Assembly: GCA_905250075.1 (NCBI GenBank)
Contig: CAJNOP010000002.1
Coordinates: 4,325,863-4,389,862 of the forward strand
Reading direction: 5' to 3'
Source: Rotaria sp. Silwood1
Lineage: Eukaryota > Rotifera > Eurotatoria > Philodinida > Philodinidae
DNA length: 64,000 nt
Shown here: positions 48,985 through 59,553 of the stretch, piece after piece
Layout: each line of letters begins with the position of its first letter
How positions within the stretch are numbered: position 1 is the stretch's first letter
Position numbers and translations under genes: made by a program
The notes under the pieces: generated by a model
Database searches by the model: none
Seen by the model: only the letters and a program-made list of their open reading frames with translations
Told to the model about the DNA's origin: nothing

Positions 48985-49015
48985 CATTTTCTCTCTCTCT
49001 CTCTCTCTCCCTTTC
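48985..49015. repeat. (CT)n microsatellite
   Basis: CTCT dinucleotide run in the promoter region of TBC1D24. Confidence 0.85.
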
Positions 49016-49874
49016 GTATTCTCTCTCTGGTCCTTTGCTATCGAAAGTCAAGTAGTTGAGTGAGCTAGAATGATCGATCGACACACAAGAAAAACGCGAG
49101 AGAAAATGCAAAAAAAAAGAAGTTCTTCTACGACGTATGTTGTATACATGAGCTTTCATTGAATTTTTCTTTCTTTTTTTTTTTTATTTATGCTTCTATC
49201 TATTGTTAAACATTCGGATGTTACTATGTCGAGTAAATCAATTTTGTCATGCATACTACTTTTCACATCGTTTAACAATCATTGTATCGACATATGTGTG
49301 TAGATTTTACCCTATATCTCAAGGACAACAGTAATACTTAGCTATTTTTTCATGTAAGATAAGAAAAAAAAAAAGTTGAAGAAAGAGAACAAGAACAAGA
49401 CGACTGAGAGGGAGAAACAACTATATATTTATATATCTATGTAGAAGAGAACTATATAGAAACACAAAGAACGAATCAGAGGATGCAATTACTACCTTCT
49501 TTTCTTCCTATTTTTTTCCTTTAGGGTTGTTTCTCTTGAGTTTAAATCACACAATAGATGACAGAAAAGCTTCTTTAGTTAAAAAAGAAAAAAGAACAAG
49601 ATCAATTCTATTTGACATAACTAATCTATATAGCATATTAATTAGGTAATTTACCACTGATTTGTTTTGAAAAAATAATCTGATGTTCTAAGTTATTGAC
49701 AACACATTGATTTATAGAAAAACTACGACGAAACATAATACTGTTAAATAAACAATGAATCATATCTGAAATATAGAAAAAAACAAAAATGTTAATTACT
49801 GTTTTTTTCATAAACATAAATCCGATCAATCTTCATTTTTCTTTTATTAAAAAAAAACAACAACAGAATAGACA

Positions 49875-52800
49875 TCACGATAATGAAATGTTGAAAATAC
49901 GAACAGTGCCATCATTCGAACAACCAGCTAATTGATACGATGATGATGATAATAATAATGATGGACGAAAACATAATTGATTCACAGTTAAATGAAAACC
50001 GAGCCTTAAAGAAATAATAAAAAAAAAAAAAAAATTCAAATGTTATTAACATTCTATCGAATTATCGATTTCTTTTATTCTTTGAATTATAAATATGTTA
50101 ATGAATAATGACAAGTTTCAAGTGATTTTCTAGAAAACAGATGAATCTCATAAGAAAGTTTAGGTGATCTTTTCAGTTCTTATTAATGGATAACATCTAC
50201 AAGAAAAATTGCATGATTGGAAGAAATATTTGCAGAAAGATTGATTTATTTTTTTTTTCCCGTTTATATAGAAACAATGATTTTTTGAAAGCTTTGTTTT
50301 TTTCTCGAGAAATATATAATTAACATGTTTTTTTTCGTCGTAGAAATAAGTGCAGTACATCGATTTTTTCTTCATCAAACTATTTGAAAATTCCCATGAG
50401 AAAATTCAACATTTGAAAAAATGAATGCATTAACAATAAATTCTATTATTTTTATCTAGCGTCAATAAATTGGTTTAATTCGAAAAAAAAAGATTTTAAT
50501 ACATAATAGACTTTCTTCGATTTCTGATGAATCATAAAGACTTTTTTTTCTTTTCTAATATATTATATCGAGTAAAATCAATCTAAGGAACATACATATA
50601 TTTTAAAAGTTTCTTCTTAAAATAATCACAAATATTTTTACCTTAACAAACAAAAGAAAAAAGAATATTCCATGATTAGAATATTTTTAGTTTTATCAGA
50701 AACAATTCTATCATCGGTGTAATGAAGAAAATAACGCTAGAGAATTTCTAAAAAAGAAATAACTATTAGTTATGTTCATATTTTTTCTTCATTGACTAAG
50801 ATATTCCCAAATGAATAACTATTCAGCTTTTCTTTTATAACAACAAACTACAATCGAGTAAATTATTTCATAGTAAGAAGTATAATGAATATATCAAGGT
50901 ATTTAAACAATTCTTTTAGAATAAACATGATTCTATTTTTGATTTTTTTTTAAATTTAATAAATAACAAGTAGAATTGATTTTTATGTTCTTACAAAAAG
51001 AAATCATTTTTTTTTCTTTTTTAATATTAAATTTTTTCTTACGGTGGTGTGATTGATGTTAAATGTTGCCAAGATATTTGTTCATTCCATGTATAAAATA
51101 AAACAGTACCATTATCAAGTCCTGCTACAACAAAATATCTAAATTTATCAAACAAAAAAAAAAAAAAAAGTTCATTTAAAATAGACAAAACATAATTCAA
51201 ATTAGTTTTACAAACTTTTCATTCTCGATCAATCGAGATGCAAATGTAACAGCAGTAACAGAATCGTTTAATTTTAAATAATTTTTTTCACAAGGTTGTT
51301 CATTATCATCATGACTTTTTTCATTAACATGCCATACATGTATAATTTGATCGCGTGCACCCGTTATAAAATATTTATCATCATGTGAGAAACTACATGT
51401 CCATATTATACGTTTATGATATGGATTATTACTAGATATTCGTTTATATAAACGAGCTTGAAAATCTAATTCAAAAAAGTCAATATAAAATCAAACAAAA
51501 AACAAAATCTAGAATATAACATACTTGTTTCATCTATTTCAAATAATGACCAAGATCGATCACGTGATACAGATAATAAATATTGACCATTATTTGAAAA
51601 AGTCATTCGAACAACTGTTAATTGATGTATAGCAAGACGAATAATAGGTTTCCAAGTATTTGTATTCCATAATATAATTGCTGCATCATTTTGTTGACTT
51701 GCCTAAAACGAGACAATGTTATTAAAAATGAAAATAAAAATATTCTAACATTGATCAATAGACTTAATTAATTCTTTTCTTTATGATAAAAACAATATCT
51801 AAAATGGCTTGACAATCAACTAAAAGATGTATAAGTTTTATAATCTCAGAGGATCAACCATACGTCGAAGACAGATGGCAACCGCTCTATAACTAGAGAA
51901 TCATTCTTTTTATTGATCACTCTTGAATTTTTCAATGACGTTCTTAATAAATAATGAAAAAAAAATGTTCATCATAGTTCTATATATATATATATATACA
52001 TATAACTACGTTTCATTTTGTTTTTTAAACGCACGACTTCACTAATAGATATTGACATACTAATTACGGCTTTTCTATCTCAATATGAAAAAATCTTTTA
52101 TAGTGCCAATAAGATTAATATACGGTATGCAAATTTATTTCATTAAAAACTAATCCGTTTTTTTTATGATATTCTGATTATTACATTTATCTATAATGGT
52201 GAATGAAGATCTCCGCCTCCTCAGATTTCAACCATTAAAGATGTTGAAGATCTGAAAACTTGTGTAAACATACTTTACCAAGAATATAGATCAGCGACAA
52301 AATCTCATTCCAATGGCTTAAGTTCAATGAGCATAATGACACATGGACACCGTCATTTTGCTTTCACTTTCATAAGGCTCGAAAGAAACAGTCTTATTAT
52401 TTTAACGCTTTGTTTCAGTTATTTACATTATTAATTTTATCTGAATTTATCAAGTTTTTCGAGAGCTATGGCTATTTTACCGTAATCATTAATGTGGAAT
52501 AATATCATCTATTGCCTTCTATAGATAAATAATTCGGTAATAGTTCGCTGTATCGAAATCAAACTTTCAAGAAAGTTTTCTCTACAACTGAAAAAATGAG
52601 TCTTGTCGGCGCCAAAATTTTAGGAACGCCAATACTCGAACATAGTAACTCGTATTTTGGGGTACAGAAAGATCATAGACTTAATCTTAATTCTATGTGA
52701 AAATATCAACAATTAATTGTATACTTGACAAGAAACAGCGGGAATTTCAACAAGCACTCTATTGAGAGGCTATAGAATTCAAAGAAAAAATAGATACCAT

Positions 52801-55549
52801 TCATTACAATTCTCTTTCTATTTAAGTAATCGAAACGATATTCTTGTTGGAGTATGTGTACAAAAATTTTCATCGTATGTTTTTGAAGTGATTGTTGATA
52901 GCTTATTGAATGACCTACTTTACACGATGAAGCAATGATTGAACCAGAGGGATTTGATGCAACAGCAATGATTTCATAACCATGTCCATAAAGTTTTTGA
53001 ATTTCAGGCCAAAGTGTATTTTGTAATAGATGTTCTTCAAATGGTGGTTCTTCAATAAAACAAATGTGTTATTTTGATCAATGAAAACTTTTCTTTTCTA
53101 TAACTTACCATTCAAAACAATTGCTTTAAAAAATCCTTCTTTATATAATCCATCAACAGTCATTGGATTATCATCCATTACTGTTGTTGTTGTTGTTGTT
53201 TGATCTTCATCATTATCAAAAATTGCTTTATTTGATAAACCTAATGCTGGTACATTAGCACCCTCAGGCAAAGATTGTGCTTTCTAAAGAAAACGACAAA
53301 CAAAAAAAAAGATATATTAATTAAAAATAGAAAATTTTACTTGAATATCTTCGTCAACATTAATTTTTGTTATACGAGCAAAATTTTCAAGAAAATTTTT
53401 CGGTGGATCAAATACACGTAAAATTTTTTCATCAGCACCAGATACAAAACGTTGATGATTTGAACCAATAAAAGTTAAACATTTCATTTCATAACCATGA
53501 ATTTGTGGTCGACCAATTTCATGCCATGAAATTATCTTGAAATATAGAAAAGAAAATTTTTAAATAACACAAGAAAAAAATTTTATTTACTTCATTTCGT
53601 TTCCATTCAGCATGTAAACGTGTTGTTTGATCTGTTGATACACTTAATAAATAACGACCACTATGTTTATCCCAACAACAATCTTCAACTGTATTAAAAT
53701 GTCCACTATTAATTACTTGTGGAATTAAATTAATTCGATCATCAATCTACAAAAAAGAAAAGAAAACTTCTAGTTCACACTAAAATTAAATCATGAATTC
53801 TACTTCTTCAATTTTCCATAAATGTAAAGCACCTTCATAACCATGACCAAGTATATATGAACCACATGAACTAAATGTACATCCATAAAAACCAAGTGTA
53901 TTACCACCAATTTCACCCACACGAGCCTAATAGAACCATTAAAATAGAAAAGAGTTGTTATATGTAACAAGAAAACGAAACAAAATGATTTTACTTTATC
54001 GATATACATTTTTTGATTGTCATCAAAAGTCCATAAAACCATTGATTTATCCATTGATGCTGATAGAATTGTTGTTGCTGCTTTTTTTAAATCTTCAAGG
54101 TTAAGAATAATGTCATAATGAATAATTTAACTAAAATAATTTACCTGTATTTGGATACCAACAAAGACCATAAATGGCTTCTTCATGTCCTAATAAAATT
54201 GAATAAAGTTCAACATTAACATTAATTGGAGATTCATCTAGATAGGAAGAAAAAAAAAAGACTAATGATTAATTAAATCGATTTCTTCAGAAATTCATTT
54301 TTTTTATACCAGAAACTTTTACAGCAAATGAACTTCGTTTTAATTTTAATATTGTTGAATCAACATTTGTCTGATTATTACTTTCATCAAATGATAATTG
54401 CCAAATACGAATATAATTATCTTGAGAACAAGTTGCAATAAACCATTGAGATGATGCTTAAAAAAATTTAATTCATTAAAACACTAATAAATAGCATAAA
54501 GAAAAATGTTTCTTCTTACTTAATTTTTGAATTGTTATTGAACGTATCCAATCTTCATGTCCAGTCAATACAAAAACTTGTTCAATCTGTATAAATAAAT
54601 ACAATAAAGTTTACAAGATATTTTTTCAAAAGTATTTACTTTAACTCACTAACCACACTGTTTGATACTTGATAGATTTGAACTTTATTTTTATCCGTTG
54701 CAACAAACAATAAGAATACTAAAGCCAAACAAATAGTTTCTGGTCAAATATTCTTTAAATTAAGAAAAACTTACTATTTTTATGATTATCTAATGGAACT
54801 AATTCCAATGTAATAGCAAAACCATTCATAAAATCAAGTGTATGAATACAAGTAGCTAGAAGACAATAAAAAAATTAAGAACTACTAGAAAAGATTCATA
54901 GATCTATAGTTATATACCTAACGTATCACTGATACACCAGATTTTTACTGTGGAATCTGCAGAACCACTAGCTACATAGATATCATCATTAGGAGATTGT
55001 TGATAACCAACCACAGTTGTCACACTATTCTGATGTCCAACAAGTGAAGTATACTTTGTATACTATTTTAGAAAAAAAATTAATGAATCTTTTTTTTGTT
55101 TTTGTATCAAGACAAATTATATAACATACATCTTCATCTTTTCCTTTCCATAAACCGATTGTTTTATCAACAGATGCACTGAGAAAATAATGGAACTCAC
55201 TATTTGCATCTATAGAAATAAAATAAAGAGAATTGTTAAAAAATATATTTCTTTGCTGTCAACAAAACAAACTTCGTTGTTCTTGTCTAATCCATTTCAC
55301 ACAGTTTAATCGTCCTTGATGACCGGAAAATGTTTTACGTACAGAAAATGGAGCAATCTATGATGAAAAAAAAAAAATAGAATTTACAGTAACATATTTC
55401 TATCATACATCAGAACACAGAGCTACACTGTTTGTAACACCATAAATAAGTCGTGGACCATTCTGCCAATCTAGCGAATGTGGGCAACAGTTACATGCAG
55501 CACTTATGTAATCAACGTCGATCTTGATATCAGTAGAAATGTTCGCCAT
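49875..55549 (-). CDS. ELP2: Elongator complex protein 2 (WD40)
   Basis: Scaffold subunit of the Elongator complex (with ELP1 and ELP3), needed for wobble-uridine tRNA modification. Nineteen exons run from 55409-55549 to 49875-50003; approximate internal exons include 54923-55062, 54312-54458, 53591-53748, 53340-53536, 52921-53050, 51539-51703, 51210-51468 and 51043-51138. Together they give about 800 residues (human 826). Two WD40 propellers are visible as repeated GH and WD-type units: [156 protein letters not shown] and [10 protein letters not shown]. The ATG is 6 nt behind an acceptor-like ATATTTTAG. Introns 51704-52920 and 50004-51042 are long but show no recognisable insertion. Copy appears intact. 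Confidence 0.94.
51704..52920. other. Long ELP2 intron without recognisable content
   Basis: This 1.2-kb intron separates the exon ending in IIASSCK from the one starting with the DAAIILW block. It has a (TA)n run near 51981-52000 but no frame or paired repeat I can name. Confidence 0.6.
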
Positions 55550-55554
55550 AGAAA

Positions 55555-55575
55555 TCTAAAATATATTGATTTCAC
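55555..55575 (-). other. Acceptor-like site just before ELP2 start
   Basis: AATCAATATATTTTAG on the minus strand ends 6 nt (ATTTCT) before the ATG at 55549. Confidence 0.5.
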
Positions 55576-57624
55576 AAAATATCAACAATCGATGTCAATA
55601 ATTCGATATGTCAAGTAAACGGCACCACAATAAGTAGCTAGCTGAACAAGACACTTAGCCGGTGATGAAAGACACATTCTATTGGATGTCAGATCGACTA
55701 ATAGAATTTTTAAGATAACAATATTCATCCTTGTAGAGAACATATAGTAAATATGGCCATATTAATTTTTACAACAGTTAACATCAATCGATCTCTCATA
55801 ATTATTGTAATAATCAATCATATGCAAATAAGCAAGATATTACAAAAACAAAATCAGTCGAAATTGTCTAGTTATGTGATATTGAAATAGCAAGTGATAG
55901 ATCATGAAAATAAATTGCAATATTACATCAAATAGGTTTCAAAAGATGATGCAATGCTTGCGAAAATAATTATTTTCTACGTATTCTTTTTCGTAGAATC
56001 TGCTATGTGTCACCGCCCAACGACAAGTTGCTCAAAATATAAAATCTTCTTTGAAAATGAACAAAAATATCGAAATTTTATGCACTGATATTAGTGAATT
56101 CTTTAATTTAAATGACTTGGTTGCTATGTACTTTTTCTCTAATAATAATCATAATAGTGCTCAACGAATGAGTGATAAAAACAGACTAAAAATTATTCAT
56201 CAGATCAGAACGAGCAATCATTTTTAACACTATCAGCCAAATAGATAATACGAATGCTTCTCTATTCGTGCGACAGCAAATTAACGAAAAAAGTGATACC
56301 AATTATAGAATACGATTTGTTTTTCTAGTATCATATTCAGTGACTAAATATTATTGAACAAGAAAAATAACTCGGAAGATCTGTTTCTTAAAGATACAAT
56401 CAAGTTTTAGAAAAAAATTATATTTATTTATGGCTCTCTCCGTCCTAAAAACTTGATCTTGGCTTAAGTACATTGAAATTGCATGAAATTTTCAGTCACC
56501 GACCATGAAATTGTCGAAACATATTTAACAAACAAAAGTTAAAAATAACTCATGTGTTAATGCAAATTTTTGTTTTTTTTGGGTTTTCATTTTATATAAT
56601 TAATTTCTTGTTTTGTTTGAAAAGGCTTGTCAGGATACAAGCCATGAGAGAGAGCTCTTTTTAATTTTTTTTCCTCTTTTAAGGAGAGAAAATGGAGGAA
56701 AAGTTCAGTACCTTAATAAACTCTTATGGAGATGACGTTTCAATTATAAAAAGAAGGTACTTATTTGTATAATAGTAACACGGCTTAGGGACTCTATCGT
56801 CTCCTGCATCTTGACATGCTCTATCAAACAAAACAAAAAGCAGTTGACTATAATAAACAGAACAAACGAAAAATATTTCTTACTTTTTCTGAAAACAGTA
56901 TATTTTGCAAGTAGAAGTTGATGAAAATCATCAAAAATTTTCACAAAAAAAGGAGATGCCAATTAAAAGACTATTTCATTTATGAAAGATCATGCCTCGC
57001 TATATCCTTCAATGCATTCATTTTAATTTGAAGAATTCTGATGACAATTGATTTTTTTGTTTTAGGAAGATCTTGTTTACATGAACTTAATACAATATTG
57101 GATATCATTGTTTGAATTCGGTCATGAAAATAGTTTTGATTTACGTCTTCAATTAAAATAAATGAAACTCTATAAAAATCTTCGTCGTATGCAAAATGAT
57201 CGTACAACATTGATTCAACATCTTATTCAAATATTTGTATTTCATATGAGAAGAAGTTGAGAATAGAATTGTATTTAGTTTAACAAAAACATCATTAAGA
57301 TCAACCGTTGTCATGGAGCCTGATAGAGCCCAAAATTGTCTACAAAATGATGAGCTTTAAGACTATCAAACACGTGAATCGAAGACTGGTCTAATCAATA
57401 TCATAAAAACTTGCATATAATCTAACAAGAAGAGCAATTTTAAGCTAAGAACGAGCCCACTTTGTCGCAGATATACAAAAAATGGTCCAAATAGTGAAAC
57501 CAACTGATGTTCACTGCTAATGAAAAATTTATTAAAGCCAATGGAAAAGAACTTTAATTTAAGTTTGTGCTATAAAACTACGAAATATCAAAGTTTTTTA
57601 TGAAAATCATATAGGCAACCTTAC

Positions 57625-57890
57625 AGGTTTGAAATTGCAAATATTAAGGTATTTTAAGATGAAGGTTGTTCAAAGTATATTAATGTATTACATCAAGCAC
57701 ATTTTGTTCATTTAGATGACGTATTAGAAAAAAGAATGGTTGTTTGTTATGTTAAAGAAAAATATGATAAACGTGACTGTACTTATTTTATTCTTAAACT
57801 TTTTCCGCTGAAGAAACAATAAAACATTATCCTTCCACAGAGACTAAAATTTACGGAGTCTTTCTATATGCTCTAGGTGTATATGCATTC
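57625..57890 (+). pseudogene. Coding-like remnant of unknown origin
   Basis: The plus strand reads RFEIANIKVF, then a stop, then DEGCSKYINVLHQAHFVHL and VVCYVKEKYDKRDCTYF, and after a one-base shift KIYGVFLYALGVYAF. The amino-acid mix and periodicity look protein-like, interrupted by at least one stop and one frameshift. I do not recognise the family; a dead transposon or gene fragment are both possible, and chance cannot be excluded. Confidence 0.3.
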
Positions 57891-58513
57891 TAACTAGCTA
57901 TATCAATCGTTAGAACTTCATTTCTTCGTGTTCTCAAACAGAATCAAAAGAAACGATGTTGTTCTTAAACTTCTTTCCAACATTTTATACGAAAGAAAAT
58001 GTGATGATTAGAAAACGTTCAATCATGAAGCATTGTTTTTCAAAATTTGATCCTACAGTTTGGAGTCTCCAAATGAGTGCTTATCGCCACAGCTATAAAA
58101 TGTGGAACTTGATCACAAATAGTTAGAACCAAATATTTTCATCAATAAGTTGTTGATTAATTTTTCATTCGTTCTATCATAGTAAGCTAAATCGAAACAA
58201 GGCAGATGCATGAATAGAGCTATATGAATTTAACGCTTTTCTAGTTTATTACATTAGATTAAAAAAAGTTTTCTCTAAAATAAGAGAACGACTATTCAAA
58301 GCAAAGCTATACAATAAACAACCTTTTTAGCTGTAGAAAACTTTGGTTACTCTTCATCTGTACGAACGTTGACGGCGACATGCTTTGAGTAACAAACAAG
58401 TTGTTGATCATATCCACCTGAATTGTCTTTCAAGCTCGTGTCTTCAAATGTTACTTGTTGCGTCAATCGTGCAATTATAGTCTTAAGTTCAAACCAAGCT
58501 AGTTCCTTTCCAG

Positions 58514-58692
58514 GGAACCCTATCATTTCGTCCCATTACTTTTCGTCCCCTTACACTACGTCCCATTCATTTCGTCCCTCACTCATTTTGTCCCTTTTCA
58601 TTTCATCCCAAATTCATTTTGTCCCAGTGTCATTTCGTCCCATACACTTGGTCCCAAACTCATTTTGTCCCGTTACACTTTGTCCCTACTTT
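58514..58692 (+). repeat. Left inverted arm: array of TTTCGTCCC-type units
   Basis: About ten units spaced 15-20 bp, each a variant of ATTTCGTCCC, ATTTTGTCCC or ACTACGTCCC. They match the right arm at 59385-59553 in inverse orientation, unit for unit over most of the length. Confidence 0.88.
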
Positions 58693-58962
58693 TTTGATAT
58701 GATTAGCTAACTTTAACGAAAGAGAAACAGAAAAGAAAAAAATTTACACTCAAATCTTGTTCACCACGTAAAGCTGTTCTTCTTTGCTATTTAATCGAGG
58801 GGCTACCAGGACATATTTTTTTGGGATTTATTTCTTCTATAGGATTTATTAGGATTTATTTATTTAATGGGGATTTATTGGGTTTTATTATCTGTATCAA
58901 GATGTTCGTGCACCCTCACTCGACTGCTGACCCCTTCGCTCTCACCCACACTTGCGTCTGCG

Positions 58963-58990
58963 CCCTCACCCTCACCCTCACCCTCACCAG
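58963..58990 (+). repeat. (CCCTCA)n telomere-like hexamer array
   Basis: Four to five perfect CCCTCA hexamers (TGAGGG on the other strand) in the core of the foldback element, with single CCCTCA units at 58914, 59000-59010 and 59230. TGAGGG is a known variant of animal telomeric repeats. Confidence 0.7.
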
Positions 58991-59384
58991 TGCCTTTGCC
59001 CTCACCCTCAAGATAGTGCGGGATTTATTTAAAAACGTATATAGATTTATTAAAAAATCCGAAAAAAAAATCCCGGTAACTGCTAATTTAATCAAGTGTT
59101 GCTATCTATATGACCGATGGGTGATATTGAAATTTTGAAGAGTAAAAGAGAAAATCCGATTGTATATCATGGTGAGTTCGTGTACATGCAACACCGATTG
59201 ACTGATGAAAAACGTATTTTTCGATGCGAAAGCTGTGACCCTCACCCTCAAGATCTGGCCCGGTGTGGCTGCTAATGTGAAACTAAATTCTTGAACTGTT
59301 ATTCATTCTTCATTTTAGTTAATATATTATACGTAGAAGATCATAGTACATAACATTGTATATTAAGTAGAATCGTCAGAAACG

Positions 59385-59553
59385 ACTTGTCCGGTAGGAC
59401 AAAGTGTAACTGGACAAAATGAGGTTGGGACCAAGTGTATGGGACGAAATGACACTGGGACAAAATGAATTTGGGACGAAATGAAAAGGGACAAAATGAG
59501 TGAGGGACGAAATGAATGGGACGTAGTGTAAGGGGACGAAATGAGTGTCCACC
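59385..59553 (-). repeat. Right inverted arm: array of GGGACGAAA-type units
   Basis: Reverse-complement partner of the left arm at 58514-58692, with units GGGACGAAAT, GGGACAAAAT and GGGACGTAGT. It ends in GTGTCCACC at the target duplication. It creates a spurious in-frame extension of the P450 reading frame. Confidence 0.88.

Larger units (their letters stand above)
48797..49874. other. Spacer between ELP2 and TBC1D24
   Basis: About 1.1 kb with CT-runs (48985-49015), A- and T-runs and no recognisable exon. The minus frame 49638-49829 has an acceptor-like start region but no homology I can name. It could be part of a 5' UTR exon of TBC1D24 or the ELP2 3' UTR. Confidence 0.5.
55550..58346. other. 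Intergenic region between ELP2 and the P450 relic
   Basis: AT-rich with no intact gene. The part at about 57625-57890 on the plus strand reads like decayed coding sequence. Minus frames 56744-56962 and 56980-57210 lack recognisable domains. The first hundreds of bases should include the ELP2 promoter. Confidence 0.5.
58514..59553. mobile_element. Foldback/MULE-like element, 9-bp TSD, in P450 heme loop
   Basis: The element is flanked by the direct repeat CCTTTCCAG (58505-58513 and 59554-59562). Each end carries an inverted array of about ten short units of the type ATTTCGTCCC (left arm about 58514-58692, right arm about 59385-59553). The arms are nearly identical apart from the outermost 15 bp, and both begin GG. 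The core holds GGATTTATT repeats and a CCCTCA array, and no transposase. Long inverted termini made of short subrepeats plus a 9-bp duplication are the hallmarks of Drosophila FB-type foldback elements, which belong to the Mutator superfamily. Removing the element and one TSD copy restores the P450 frame at this point, so it is a clean insertion. Confidence 0.88.

Noticed and set aside
58821..59138. 105-codon frame inside the foldback element as a transposon protein
   Set aside because: The sequence is a reading of GGATTTATT and CCCTCA repeats (LTLTLTLT) without any domain.
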